From Sphaerolaimus hirsutus (taxonomy: Eukaryota > Nematoda > Chromadorea > Monhysterida > Sphaerolaimidae), in the NCBI GenBank assembly GCA_964036195.1, contig OZ038451.1, positions 26,181,927-26,245,926 of the forward strand: 64,000 bases of DNA, written 5' to 3'. Under the pieces are notes generated by a model that saw nothing but the letters and a program-made list of their open reading frames with translations, was not told the origin of the DNA and did not search any database. The first letter of the stretch is position 1; each line of letters begins with the position of its first letter. The translations under genes were made by a program, and so were the position numbers. Shown here piece by piece: positions 1 through 13,171 of the stretch.

Positions 1-404
1 ATGATGTATTTTATTTATTGGGGCCAATTCGCATCGCAGCTACACATAGAGTAATCTGCGTCGCTCACAGCAAAAAATAGATCGTAGCGTAGAAGTAGCG
101 TGTGGAAGCGGGCTGGATGCGCGTGAAGCGGCGCGCTTCCACACGCTTCCACACGCTTCCACCAACATCACGAGATTCTGGGTGAAGTGTCTTCCACACG
201 CTTCACCTAGCTTCACTGTGCGCTTCACGCGCATCCAATAATGTGGAAGACACTTCACGCAGCTGGCGCTTCCACACGCTTCCGCCACGTATAAATTTGC
301 GTGGGAGCGCCATATTAAGAAATTAAAAATTTGAAATTAAAAAATATATCAGCGGACACTGTAAATTTTCCAATTTTCCTCAAATTCTCACTATATTGGC
401 GCTG

Positions 405-635
405 CACACACTAGTTTACTAACAGAAGTAAACTCATTTTGGGTGCTCATAAATACGCTTTCAACGCATTTGAGTTTACCAAAATGAGGTGTCTGTAAAC
501 TACAGTTGACGAGGATGTAAAATAATGTATTCTGGTAAACTCAAATACCTGGTAACTCAAACGTATGTTCATAGCTGATGTATGGGCACCCAAATTGAGT
601 TCACTTCTGTTAGTAAACTAGTGTGTGCAGCCACA
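405..635. repeat. Foldback MITE with CACACACTAGTT termini
   Basis: The left arm begins GCACACACTAGTTTACTAAC and the right arm is its reverse complement, ending GTTAGTAAACTAGTGTGTGC. Related elements with CACACTAGTTGACA termini lie at about 4675-4880, 18015-18255, 19450-19625, 39430-39650 and 43570-43810, so this is a dispersed family. Confidence 0.75.
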
Positions 636-2309
636 ATAGTTTTGACGACCGATTTAGAAAGCTCGAGTGGTGTTTAGGAATGATACTCCCTCCCCCCTAA
701 AGCATCACACACACAGCAGAAACAATGAAAATTTAGTGTCACTATACAAATTTATCTATGCTGCTCTAACACATACAAAAGGTGAAGTCGCATAATTAGG
801 TAAGCAAAATTTAGCATACTTGAATTCAGTTGAAATTCAGCTAGTGGGGGTCCTATGGAGTATAATACAATATTTTTACGCTGGGCTGGACAAGATACGG
901 TGCAAAAAAAATATCTGAAAAAATACCCCAAACAAACAGCAAGCGTGGGATCTTCACTCTCAGTGATGTCCTCATCATTCATGGCTATATAAAGCGGGAC
1001 GGGGGGACTCGTTTCCGCGCAGCTAGTTGTTTGGTCCCTCAAAGAGCCTGCGATTGCCACATTCTTGCTATGAATGAATTCATTTGATCATTTAAAACAC
1101 ATCCAACAACAAACACGTGGGAGTAGAATTATCGTGTAGCGGCTGACACGGCGGCAATGAGACTGACCGCTGTCGATTTATCTGCATGGAACACGGACCG
1201 GCGTGCAATTTTTTCCCGTTAAGTATGGACAGTAAATTGTAAAAAAATCTACTTTTTACGCTGTTATGGAAACCGACTTGACACGACTGGAAACCCAACA
1301 TTGTTCCGTTTATTCGGGAGCTGATTTTGCAATTTTGAATCGGAAAATTACTTTACTGTACTTGAGTACTCTCAAAAAGTAAGCGAACAGGCGAGTACAG
1401 ATACTTTTTTTCAAAGTATGTGTATGCGTATTTACGTACTCAACTATGTGTACTTTTTGAGTAAAAGTAAATACACATTAACAACGGTGCTTATTACGCT
1501 GGCGAGTGGTGCGGGCCGTAATGTCCCGGGCCGAAACGGCGCGGCCTAAATATCCGCGGCCGAAATGGATGTCAACCCATTCCACAAAACTAGGACAGCT
1601 ACCAAAAAACGCACCGTGTCGACACGCCCCCGTTGGCATGGCTGAATAATGAGTGTCGATCTGCTGACGCCAGCGACATGCCGCGGCTCAGATACCCTTA
1701 CTGGCCTCGGTCGCTTTGGATTGCAAATTTTGGTAGAGCACAGAATGCTCAGATGTAGCACGAGCAGGAATATCAGCAGAAGCCATGTTAGCAGTAACAA
1801 GCTTTCTCTGAAGTCCAATAGGATAATGTCGATGGTTAGCTTCACAAACGTTAGTACATCCATGTACTTGATTGTTATTTATTTTGATGTAATAATTACA
1901 AGTAAATGATGGAGTACAGGATGACAGAATTTTTAAATTGTCAAATTTTCTCAGCAAGTGAACATTGGGGCTTCTAAAGATATTAATGGTGATACAAATG
2001 GGATACTTACAAGGCAAGTATCTTCAAGTATCCAACAAGAAGAAAAATTTATCACTTTTGTCTGTCACTTACAAATTTTTATTTAAAATTGTTTGATCAC
2101 ATCAATGCAAGATCCTGCTAGCACTCCGTTCATCGTAAGCATGGCGCACTTTTCGATCAATGACAACTTTTGTCCAGCTTTTGCGCTCTTCAGCCACTGG
2201 ATTTTCTTTGTCAGGACCATCTGCAAATTTCGCAAGGCTAATAAACTCAACGAACTTGACGGTTTACAATTTTGTTACACTACCTGGGTAGGTACAAATA
2301 AAATACCTG

Positions 2310-3366
2310 TACTCGGCGCCGGCGGACATCACACCTATGCTGCGATTACAGCTCGGGCGTAAAATTGACCAGGCGTAAAATTGATTTTGGGCGTAAAATT
2401 AATTACAGATGAATGGATAAAGATATGACATTGTTATTTCAGTCAAAGAAAGCTTGGATGCAGACGTTTCTTGTGTCCAAAGCTCATGAGTTTATTTTAA
2501 TCGTACTGGGAGTTATGATGTTTAGCACAATTTTTTCAATTATGCGCTGTAAGTTGCGTAAAATTAGGGTGTAAAATTAAAAAAATTTGCGCCAAAATTC
2601 ATAACTTCTAGTACAAATAAAATAAGATGAGCTTTGGACACAAGCAACATCTGCATGTGCGCTTTCTCTTTATCCATTCACCTGTAATTAATTTTACGCC
2701 CAAAAATCAATTTTACGCCCAGTCAATGTTACGCCCGAGCTATAATCGCAGCATAAGTGTGGAAACCTACCATAACCCTTCTGAATTATGAACCAAGAAT
2801 TATACAGTTTTTTCATTATAATATTTCGTTTTTATTATACAATGATTAATTACGAAATTTATCACAAGATCTTATTCATTAAATTATGGTAGGATTCGGG
2901 GATGGTCCGGCCGTAAAGAAAACCCGGCCGTAAAGTAGAGGGTGCTACTCTAGGCCGGGCATCATTACAACAGAGTTGTTAAAAGTACTGAACTTTTTTC
3001 AAAGTAAACGAAAACGTAAAGTATTTTATTTTTAGTCACACCTGAAGTCCTGAATACAGAAAACGTAAAGTAAAAATTTTCTACTTTTACGCTGTGTAAA
3101 AGGTGAGTAAACGTAAATATCTGTAAATACTCGTTTTCTATACTCGCGTACTTTCAAAAAGTACGCGAGTAACTGAGTACCGGTATTTTTTCGGGAGGAA
3201 ACGTAAACGTATTTACGCAGCACTCGAGATATGTATTTATCGAGTAAACGTAAATACGTTTGTACAACTATGCCTTACGGCCGGATTTACTTTACGGCCG
3301 GGTTTACTTTACGGCCGAGTTCTCGCCGTAGGATTCTGCACATACTTTGCGGTCCGCCGACTATAC
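2310..3366. repeat. TATACTCGGCGGAC-family element carrying two nested insertions
   Basis: The outer element has one arm near 2310-2337 and continues at 2755-2904 and 3331-3366. Uninterrupted copies elsewhere, such as 19135-19327, show which sequence is missing at each break. The first insertion (about 2338-2754) has TGCGATTACAGCTCGGGCG termini and a second copy at about 36541-36845. The second insertion (about 2905-3330) has GGCCGTAAAG termini, is flanked on both sides by TAGGATTC, and itself carries an AGAGTTGTTAAAA element (about 2970-3272). Confidence 0.65.
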
Positions 3367-3589
3367 TTACGTTTGAAATTTGAACTTGTCTGATGAACAG
3401 GTTCACTTTGACGTGTTTATGCAGTAACAGTAATTTTAAGTAAGAAACAGTAACACAGCAAATGAGTGTTTACGTTACTTTTTTGGCTCAATGCCATTAT
3501 TCCATGGTCAAGCAGTGAAGGTGTGTGCGTTAAGGCAGACGTCACATTTCGTAAGACTGTTTCATTAAGTATTTATGTAGAATAGTACC

Positions 3590-4142
3590 GGGTGGCCTAC
3601 GTCAGGCGCACGGTTTTGATAGGCCCCCAACACATCAATTTTGAATGAAAAGTGCTCGAATTTGGTATGGGGGTGAATAAATGTACCCCATTTGTTGTGT
3701 TAAGTGCACGGTTTCATATCGCAAGATTTCGTGTCAGAACGTGAAAGAGTTAAATATTTACATTTTTGAATGTGTCCCATTGTAGATGGTCCTGTGGAGT
3801 GACGTTGTTTTGCATACGATGTGATAAATGTGAAAATTAAGTGATATTTATGTGTGTGCTTAACATACTTAATAGGGTACATTTATCCACTGTCAAGCCA
3901 AATTCGGACTATTTTTATGAATAATTGGTGCTTTCGTAGACGATTGCCTGACATGCGCCACGCTCAAACACGTATTTAACTTTGCTTCACGTTCCGACAT
4001 GAATTTTTGTGATCTGGAACCGTGCACTTAACACAACAAATGGGGTACATTTATCTACCCCCATACCAAATTTAAGCATTTTGCATTCAAAATTGACGTG
4101 TTGGGAGCCAATTGAAACCGTGCGCCTGACGTGGGCCACCCT
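3590..4142. repeat. Long inverted-repeat element, GGGTGGCC termini
   Basis: The left end reads GGGTGGCCTACGTCAGGCGC followed by ACGGTTT. The right end is close to its reverse complement, reading AAACCGT then GCGCCTGACGTGGGCCACCC. The inner part is also inverted: the GTGCACGGTTTCATAT stretch near 3705 pairs with the region near 4010-4030. There is no coding capacity, so it is a non-autonomous element or relic. Confidence 0.7.
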
Positions 4143-4219
4143 GTATAATGTAAAGTCCATCGACATTATGAACAGGAATTGGTGGTTCGGATGAATATTT
4201 AAAGTTAAAAAAGTGGCAT

Positions 4220-6487
4220 TCAAAAAAACCCACCACTCGGTTGACCAACTCCATCACACAGCCAGGGTGGGTAGCCAGGGTAGGGCGCATCATGCACAGA
4301 TATCGTCTCATACATTTCAGCACCAGCATTTGGATCAGGGGTTTGCAACTGTCCATTCACTTCAAACAAGCTGTCGCGAAGCTCAGGCCTGCGCGCAGCC
4401 CTCTTAGTGCCTGCACTCTTTCTGGCCTTCACTTTGTCCACGTCTCTGCTGCTCTGCCTGTCCGGCGTCGGCTTGTAGCTGTACGGCAGCGTGCCGTAGA
4501 TGAGACCGCCCTCGGGACTGGTCACGAATGGGCGCGGTGATGGCGCCGTTGGCGACTGCTCGTGTGACAACTCGTGCACGTGATGGGCACTCATTGGCGC
4601 CATGCCAATCATGCTGTCCGATGGCGCTGCAAGTGGATTTCAATTGAAAATGTTGTGTCATCACCATTGGCGGCCCACACATTAGTTGACACAGGTGTGT
4701 CAACTCAGATTTCGGTTTCACGTGTTGCAGAGCAAACTCGAAATGCACATGCGACAATGTTGAAAAATAAATATTACAGCAAGTGCATTGGAAGATCGCT
4801 CTGCGATACGTGAGGCCGAAATCAGAGTTGACACAGACCAGTTGACACACGTGTGTCAACTAGTGTGTGGACCACCATTACTAACGGCAATGAAATAACG
4901 CAATATGACCATATGGCACACTGTGGTGCCTCTGGTGGTGCATGGGGGGTCCCATCAAATGCATCGGTCCCATCATGTGCTGCGGTTGTCCCGGACCAAA
5001 TTGTTGTCCATGTTGTGGACCTGGCATTCGTTGTCCACCAAACGCCGGTGGAGGCATGGCTCCTGCATCCATTCTAGAGACATGTCCTTTCTGCTGCCAC
5101 GGAGGGCCGGGCACCCCCCTGTCCCACATTTGCGGGTGGGACATCATCTGGGGGCAGTCCCAAGCCCTGTAAAGTGTAAAGTAAAGTGTCAAATGTAAAG
5201 TAAAATGCAAAGTCAAGTGTCAATCAAAACAAAAAAAAATAAAAAATTAATACTGAACTTTGCATGACAATTTACACTTTACTTTGCATTTGACTTTACA
5301 TTTGACACTTTACTTTATACTTTACAGGGCTTGGGATTGGCACCTGGTGGAAGCGGGGGTCGCCGGCCATTTGATGCTGCATCTGCATCATCATGGGATT
5401 TTGCGGCATTGGGCCTCCAAACTCATGCATCCCTGGCATGCCTTCATTGTCTTCCATGAGCACCATTCTGGGTGGGCGCATGCCTGCACTGACATTTTTA
5501 GGTATTTTTTGGCACATGCATTGTTGTACTGCAAGCATGCGTTTTGTTGGAGTGTTGAGAGAGGGAAGGTTCCTGGCACTGGCAACGAGCAGCTACACAG
5601 GTGATGGAACTACTCAAAAGAATAGTATAGGCAGGGGTCTCCAAGATTTCGACCCTCCGGGTGGTTGGATAGATAGCAAATCGCTCCTCCGGTGGATAGA
5701 TAGCTGAAAAAATTTTCTGGGGGTGGGGCTCGCGGGGGCAAAATATATAGGCTTTTTCAGTGCATAGAAGGCCGAAAGGGGCAAAAATCGCTAACAATCT
5801 GTTAAAAGTGGCCAAAAGTAGGTTTAAAATGGCTAAAAATAGGCATATAACCATGCATATAGCCGGAGAGCATAATTTTCAAGGTGAAAAACTATAAAAA
5901 GGAGCGAAAATTGGTGATTTTGAGCGAAAATTTGGAGCAAAATTTCGCAAAAACCACTCCAGATAGATAGCTGAGCGATTTGGGGGGGGGGGGTCTTTGG
6001 GGGTAGTAGCCAAAATTTTTGCCTCGGGATAGATAGATAGCTGAGCGGCCTCCGGGATAGATAGATAGCTGGCGGATTTGGGGTGGGCATTTGAGGAGAC
6101 CCCTGAGTATAGGTATTTTTACTCTACTGACCAAAACACTTTACAGTAACATCTACCATTGGCAAACAGTATGGAAAGTGTTAAAATTTTTGAGCGTTTT
6201 TCTCAAATGACTTTTCGAATTTCAATTTTTTCCAACAACAGTCTTCAAATTTACTTTTCAAATTTCAATTCAATCTGAAATACACGGATAGGCACAAACG
6301 TCCTCACAACACAAGCGCGTAAACAACTCAAACAACACACCAAACGGCACCAGCATGATCACGTGCGGCTGACCCGTGGGCGGCGGGCCGCCCGCGTTCG
6401 AGTGCGGCGACCACGGCACCAGCGCCTGGCTGCGCTGCGACAGCGCCAACGAGCGCACGCTGCTCGCCGCCATCGAAGGCGCCGCAC
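4220..6487 (-). CDS. Unidentified Met/Pro/His-rich protein, 3' part of gene
   Basis: Four exons chain with matching phases: 6341-6487, 5344-5483, 4910-5147 and 4250-4626 or to a stop at 4220. The first acceptor is weak (AAAAAAG). Upstream exons are not found, so the 5' part is missing. The protein is low-complexity and rich in Met, Pro, Gln and His (for example PMHLMGPPMHHQ), followed by a more ordinary tail with LIYGTLPYSYKPTPD, a basic patch KARKSAGTKRAARRPE and an acidic-aromatic end (YPGYPPWLCDG). I see no catalytic domain. Composition resembles transcriptional or RNP scaffold proteins, but I do not recognise the family. The last exon may end at a GT donor near 4249 or run to the TGA at 4220. 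The intron 5148-5343 is exactly an introner-type element plus CAG. Confidence 0.6.
5151..5343. mobile_element. Introner element forming an intron (GGGCTTGGGAC family)
   Basis: This foldback element has near-identical ends: minus-strand GTGCCAATCCCAAGCCCTG and its inverted match ending CTTGGGACTGCCCC. CTG (CAG on the minus strand) flanks both sides at 5148-5150 and 5344-5346. On the coding strand the upstream exon ends ...CACCAG, the intron begins with the element's GTGCC and ends with the duplicated CAG, and the downstream exon continues ATGATGTCC. The intron is therefore element plus 3 bp, in phase 0 (Phe-His-Gln | Met-Met-Ser). Confidence 0.9.
5632..6105. mobile_element. hAT-like MITE, CAGGGGTCTCC termini, GATA-rich
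   Basis: The ends are CAGGGGTCTCC and GGAGACCCCTG, flanked by the perfect 8-bp duplication AGTATAGG (5624-5631 and 6106-6113). The interior carries runs of GATAGATAGCT near both ends and G-tracts. An 8-bp duplication with a CAGGG terminus is typical of hAT transposons. It lies inside an intron of the Met/Pro/His-rich gene. Confidence 0.85.
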
Positions 6488-7320
6488 CTTTTTTAGCACA
6501 AACGTAAAGAGTGAAAAGAATGAGGTAGGGACGGGCCGTAGAATATTGTATTCATTACACAAACAAAAATGGGGAAATGCATTTTTTACATGCATTGCGG
6601 TGATGCATTGCAAAGGTTGTATGAAGTGACGGCGGTCGTTTGCGCCACCGATAAGTCGATAATTTGATGCTGTATCCAAAATTTGGCAAAATGTTGATTA
6701 GGTAGTTCACTTTTTAGTGCGAAAACAGCATGAAAAGTGTGAGGTCATGTGGGACTCCGATATCATGTGTGAAACGTCGCATAAAATTTGTCAAATGTCG
6801 TGTGAAATACACAAAACCCTGAAAAATTGCCCTTACTTATTCTGAACATTTTTGATGGCATTTGACAAATTTGCAACATTTTACGGGGTGCGGGACCGGT
6901 CCCTGGGCCCACAAGAGCTCCAAGTAAGGCAGAGCTATGTACGTTGTCGGCGTATCATAAATACTACAGCACAAATATCATAAAACTTAACCAAACTTAA
7001 CGAAAAAGGTGTCTCCACATCACATGGTTACATTCAACCAGAGTTGTTAAAAGTACTGAACTTTTTTCGAAGTAAACGAACTGAAGTAAACATAAAAGTA
7101 ACGTATTTTTATTTTACTCACAGCTGAGTACAGAAAGCGTAGTGATTTTTTTACTTTTAAACTGCGTAAAACGTGAGTAAAATACTTGTTTCATGGGAAA
7201 ACATAAAAGTGGATATTTTTCTCATAGAAGTGAGTATTTTTCATCGCAGAAAATGTAAAACTGGGTATTTTCTTTCACAGAGACGTAACAGTCACTATTT
7301 TTTCATTTTTTACTCTGGAT

Positions 7321-7690
7321 TACCGTATTACCTAAAATTATCCCCCTCTTGAATTTACCCCCCGCCCCTCGAATCGAATTTACCCCGCTCAAAATGGGCA
7401 TGGGAAATAATGAACCCCCTCGAAATACCCCCTCCGTAATTATGTACATCATGTATGCAATGTGCATGATTGATTTATTACTGCTAATTTGCATTTCAGC
7501 TATACAGACTAGTTTGTGTAGCTACCTACGTTTTTACGCCCAAATATATCCTGTTTGGACACATTTATGTCCTGTTTTGGGTACGCAAATGCCTATTATT
7601 TACTACGATCCTTATGAAAGAATAACCCCCCTAAAATTTTGCTGGTGGGTAAAATAATGAACCATGGTGGTATTTCAAGGTAATACGGTA
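7321..7690. mobile_element. C/G-tract MITE with TACCGTATT termini
   Basis: It begins TACCGTATTACC and ends GGTAATACGGTA. The subterminal parts carry stretches such as TTACCCCC and CTCGAAATACCCCC. It belongs to the window-wide family ended by CCGTATTTCCTCGAAATA, each copy flanked by TA. A related copy lacking a clear left end lies at about 8471-8783. Confidence 0.75.
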
Positions 7691-8843
7691 CATCAGATGT
7701 GTTTTTTATCCTGATAAGCATTTCTCAGGAAATATCCAATATTTATCACTTTCTGTCTGCCAAAATGCCACTTTCTAGGTCCCCTTAAAATACGTTTTTT
7801 TTCGGGAGGAAACGTAAATGTATTTACGCAGTACTCGAGTATACGTATTTATCGAGTAAACGTAAATACGTTTTAACAACTATGCATCCAATGGCACCAC
7901 ACTCCCGACGGGATGTTTTCCAAAAAAAATTAAAAACGCACTGTGGCTGCGGAATCGCAGTTCGCTACGCATCACGATCCGATTATCAGCGGCTGACCCA
8001 CTTCTGCTTGAAAAAAATAGCACCACAGGCGAGTTTCTGCTCAAAAATAAACTTGTTTTCGACTGCCGATACCCGCGGCGACTTCTGCTGTAATGGAAGC
8101 GATGACGTTTTTTTATTCGATTTTAGTATTAGGTACCTAAATGGTTTTACTCTTTGTGCAGAAACCAGACGCGCGGGAGATTTGGGAACGTAGGTGTGTT
8201 AGAGACCGCAGGTAAAAGCGCCATACAGTAAAAAGATCGTACTGCGTGGTATAGTAGGTTCAATTTTAAAAAATTTCATTGTCATCGTGGATGCAAGATT
8301 CGCTAGATTGTGGCATCAGACAGAGCAACTCTCGACCAACGGGCGAAATTAAATTAGCCCGACGTATTTACTTTCGGGTAACCCGAATGATAATGTTTAA
8401 CATTCTATGCTGCCCGATTTAACGCGATTTACGACTTGCACTTTGTTTAACATAAAATTTCAGATAACGTATTTGTTGAATAATTCCCTTGGGGGATTAT
8501 CATTTCGGCAGACATTTTTGAGGGGGAACTATTCGAGGGGGGAATTATTCAAGGGGGGGATTATTATTTCGTCAAAATTTTCAAGCATGTTTCTATCATT
8601 TCACAAAATATGCTTTATAAACACAATAACCTGTCATTTTTGTTAAAATTAGGTACAACAAATTAATCAAATCTTAAAAGGGAGGATTATTCCAGGGGGA
8701 AGTATTATTTCCTCACTCGCCTTACAGGGGGGATTATTCGAGGGGGGAATTATTCAAGGGGGGAACTATTCAAGCAGATACGGTAATTATCAAACATCGG
8801 GCCGCCCGAAAGGACGTGCCGGTCCAATCAAAACCCAGGCCAG

Positions 8844-9084
8844 GGGCCAGTTCCGCAAAATGAGAAGTGAGAAGTGAAATGGCAAAGGCCAAGTAAAAGC
8901 GCAAAGGCGAAGTGAAACGGCAAATGAATTGGCAAAAGCGAAGTAAAAAAATAAAAATAAAAAGTAATTTTTCTTCGCTTTTAGCATTTCACTCGCCAAT
9001 TCACTTGCCGCTTCACTTTGCCTTTGCGCTTTCACTTCGCCTTTGCCATTACACTTCCCACCTCTCATTTTGCGGAACTGGCAC
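8844..9084. mobile_element. Introner-family foldback element, copy outside recognised exons
   Basis: Its ends are GGGCCAGTTCCGCAAAAT and the inverse ATTTTGCGGAACTGGCAC, with an interior of AAGTGAAATGGCAAAGGC units and their inverse. It is the same family as the vasa intron element at 18668-18909. It is flanked by CAG on the left and CTG on the right. No coding exon could be recognised on either side. Confidence 0.8.
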
Positions 9085-11741
9085 CTGGCCAGGTAAAACC
9101 GCACGCGCTGAAATTTATTCAAGGCTTACTGTAGGTAATGCATTTTCACAGCAAACCACACATCACCCGGCGAGGCGTATTTCACATTTTGTACAGTTCG
9201 GCATGGCCAAACCGACCATACAACACGTTATTACTGTTTGTGTTTGCTATATAACAGCCCCATCTCCAGCGGCGAACCTTTACGATTTGTGTACAAAAAT
9301 ACAGCGGGGATTTCAGTCTTTGAGCGACGCGGCCCGGCCCGTGTAATAGTGAACAGTGTGGCCGAAATTGATTATTTACGCGTTGTCATTTGAAAAACGA
9401 TATTCGACCACGGGAAAAAAAGTGTCACGGAAAACGAGGGAAGACTTGAAAACAGGTGAGGAAAGGCGGCCGCTTGCGCTCTCGCATCCATAGAAATTGC
9501 GGCGATTACAAATCTGCCGAGCAAATTCATAAGGCAAGATTGATAGATGCTCAAAATCTAATTACCTGGGTTAGCGATGTAAAAAGCGCCATGGCGTTTC
9601 TCCGACCACCAGCGCCAAGCGCCAATGGCGCCACAGAAAAATGGCGCCAAGCGCCACAGAAAAATGGCGCCAAGCGCCATAGTGCTTTTTGACTTGGCGC
9701 TAGCACCAAGCGTTTTTACATCACTAACCTAGGTACATTAATAAATTCCTTCGCACTTATGATGCTAAATACCGCGTTTATCCCGAATCTGGCAAGTTTA
9801 TAATATTTATAATAAAATGGACCGCCCCGGCAATTTCGGGACAGGTGACGTATTCACAATATCCTGGAGATAAAACACAGTTTTTGCCAAATATTTAGGT
9901 CCAAACGGTGTAAAGCGCTATAAAATTGCAGGTGCCGTATGAACGAACCGATGTCATGCGAGAGCACGCGCAGTTTTTTTGTGATGTGAGATTTTTTATT
10001 AGTCACAAAGATTTTTCGTTTCCCACTTTCGACATCACCGGACTATGAAAAATAGAGGAAAAAATTGAATGAATTTGGAATTTCTGCGGTCGATAAATTT
10101 CCGTTGCAGCAAAAACTCAGAGAATTCTTGTATGGATTGCATTGAAAATGTTTTAAGTTAACACCCGCAGTTATGCAAATACAATTGAACATTAGAACAT
10201 TCCTTGACTACCTCTTAAACTGATTGGGAAATAAATGTCCCATTGAAAAGTTCTCATTCTAAATAATTGTTGACAGACACTTATGCAAATAGCAGTAATG
10301 CCAAAAAACTGCAAACTTATTAAACGTAATTCATGTGAATATAGAGCATAGATCAAAAATTCCAACTCGAATACCCCCCCCCCCCGTAACGTAGAGGAGA
10401 GAAACAACCAGGAGTATTTTTATATTTAGAACCATGATGAAAGGCAACGTTAGTGAAAAAACAGAGGGTTCGTCTGAGTAATACGGTTATTGCCGCGTTT
10501 ATGCACTTTCATGAACCGTCGCATATTTAACATAACATTCACGTAATTTTTTTCTGAATTATCAACGAATAAACGTCACGTCAAAACGTCATACAATATG
10601 TTTAAGTTCGCATTTTGCGGCAACGTATACTAAAGTGCAGTAGACTAGTGGAAGGGGAATAAGACACTGAACAGTAATACATAAACTGGTGGAAAATATA
10701 AATGAGAAAATCACTTAAATGTATTTTACAAAACTCACATGCTAGCTGTTAGGCTTTCATGTTGTGTGAGGGTGCCCCCAAGTATGTACTAAATACACCG
10801 CAGGGGGCACCCCCCTCAGGCCACCCTTGATGCAGGAAAAAAATTTTTCACATTTTTTCCTGGAAAATATAAATGGCTTTTGATTTTTGAGATGGCTTCA
10901 TAGCACATATCTGCATATTGGGGGCCATTTTTGTGTGGGGGTAGTGGAATGGGGGTCAAGATATACCCTCAAATGACCAGCGGGTCAAAATAGGGCTTTT
11001 GGCAAGCAAGAGGGAATTTTTATTTTTTGAAAAAGCACCAACACAAGTGTATTCATCACTTGTGTTGTCAGCACACCAAAAAATGGCTACACACTTTAGC
11101 GCAGCTATATTTTGTGTTTTTTTTGTTGAAAATTCTCATTTATACTTTCCGGGAAAAAATTGACAAAAAAACTTCATCAATCTGTAGCAGCAGAACAGGG
11201 GGGTGCCATGGGGTGCCGCTTGGCATATATGTAGACAAATCTTGTGGGCACCCCAACAACAAATGGTAGCCATATTGGGCTGTACGTTTCCCTGTGAGAT
11301 TGTTGTGAAAAATGAGGTACCTGATTTCTCATTTATAGGTTCCACCAGTTTAGTAGGGATCGCCGGCGTCTCCTGTGGAGTCTTTTTTTTAAACTTTCAA
11401 AGACAAAAGCGACGAGACCATCTTTAAAAAACAGACAATTTTTTTTAGCAATTATCCACTTATTATTTTGCGTTTTTTTGCGCGCAAGTTTGCAATTAAG
11501 ACACACATTGGCATTTGTGATCGTTTTCGATTGACCAGTGAACAATGATTTTTTTGCAGAAGTCATTACATAATAATGCTATTCCATAGAAGAAATTGCT
11601 ATTGAAGAAAAAACAACGTGTTTTTAATGGTTAAAAACTACGGCCATCCCTAGTTCTGTATAGGGTTCAAACGGGACCGCGGTCCGGGTACATGGTTCGG
11701 CAAAAAGTCGGGACTGGAGCGGTCCCGGTCCCGGTCCCGAC

Positions 11742-12445
11742 TAGGGTTGGCCGATGTTTTTTTTTAAACGTTTTTTATTAAAAAAAAACGTTTTTTTTTA
11801 TAAAAAAACATGACGTCCGAAATGTTTTTTTTTTAAAAAAAACATCGACCGAAATTTTTAGTACTAAGCACTAGGTATTTTGCAAAATTTTTGCGCGCAA
11901 GCGCGCAATTTCACACTCAAATTGACATTGGTGGTTGTTTTCATTGCTTTTGAGGCATTTTTAGTAGCAAAGCATCCATTTCTATGTGCTACCATGGGTT
12001 AATAAGCCGTCATATGTTGCTGTAGTATATAATATTGAGGTAATGTGCTTCCATGTACCTCCACAGTGTGTAACTTCACTCCCAAAGTAACAACCTCGTT
12101 TTATAACCTTGTTTGATCACTATTCTGTGCCAAACTTTACCTGAAGTCACGAACATTCGACTGTAAGGCGATATACGAATGATATGTCGATGAAAAATGG
12201 ATATTTTTGACACAAATCACCACTTATAATGCTATCCCATGGCTCCACAGACATTATATGGTCATATAAAACATCACAGAGTATTGCCACTGTCTGATAT
12301 ACCTATATATGTTGACACAAGGTTATATCCGGGAGCTTTTAAAAAAAAACGTTTTTTATTAAAAAAAAACGTTTTTTTTTTTAAAAAACGTTTTTTTTTT
12401 AAAAAAAACATCGAGTTAAAAAAAAACGTTTTTTTTCCAACCCTA
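11742..12445. mobile_element. Nested hAT-like element, TAGGGTTGG termini and A/T-tract arms
   Basis: The ends are TAGGGTTGG and CCAACCCTA, with the 8-bp duplication GTCCCGAC at 11734-11741 and 12446-12453. The arms are alternating poly-T and poly-A runs with AACGTTTTTT units. The core contains GCGCGCAAGCGCGCAAT. The related copy at 20320-20956 shares the core, including the stretch around CCATGTACCTCCACAGTG, in the opposite orientation. Confidence 0.85.
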
Positions 12446-13171
12446 GTCCCGACACCCCAGTCCCAGTCCCGGTCCCGACAATAAAAAAAGCCAGTCCCCG
12501 TCCCGGTCCCGACCACCCAGTCCCGGTCCCGGAATTTTATAGCGGTCCCGACAAGGAATGGAAAAAACGTATTTTTCAAAAAAAATTGCCAGAAATGGCA
12601 CTTTTCTAAAGCGATTTTGTAGGAACATCTAAAATATTTTTGCGCGCAAGCGCGCAAATACCCAGCCAATGATTACTATGTATTGTTCCATAATGTGACA
12701 GCGTTAGAAAGGTCCCCAACATGATTCTAGTACGAAATATAGGTATATAAAGATACCTATATTGTAGACGTTGGCGCCAACGCCAGCGTCAATACTGCCA
12801 TGGCGTTGGCACCTACAACTGGCGCCGCTCCCCCCCTCCCAAAAAATCCTGCGTACATTGCATTTCATCATATATTCACAACTTCAAGTGAAGATGGCAA
12901 TGGAATACTGATTGAATGTTATAAGAAAAGGCTAATACATTTAGAGTGGTCCTTCACACAGTGGAGATGTGTGGAACAACATTGGCTGGATATTACATAC
13001 CAATAAGGTTCAAACAATACCGCGGTGCCAGTACCTGGTTCGGCAAATCCCAGTCCCGGTCCCGACCCCCCCGTCCCGGTCCCGGTCCCGGTCCCGACAA
13101 TTGAAAAAAGCCAGTCCCGGTCCCGGTCCCAACCCGACAGTCCCGGTCCCGGTCCCGGCCCCGGTCCCGAC

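Larger units (their letters stand above)
1..4219. other. Left-edge region: repeats, no firm gene
   Basis: No exon here can be assigned to a recognised protein. The stretch holds a cluster of CTTCCACACG repeats (about 100-290), a foldback repeat ended by CACACACTAGTTTACT (about 405-635), repeats of the TACGTTTAC type (about 1340-1480), a nested repeat stack (2310-3366) and a long inverted-repeat element (3590-4142). A minus-strand stretch around 930-1045 has codon-like composition (residues such as MNDEDITESEDPTLA just before a possible GT donor) and could be an isolated exon, but nothing links it to a gene. Confidence 0.6.

Noticed and set aside
1546..1909. Overlapping long reading frames on both strands with a hydrophobic stretch
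   Set aside because: No homology recognised, no splice context, and both lie among repeats; treated as chance.
8790..9122. Long reading frame on the minus strand rich in Phe and Ala
   Set aside because: It is a translation of the introner-family foldback at 8844-9084. Similar frames appear at 18323-18793, 46739-46930 and 53675-53905 for the same reason.
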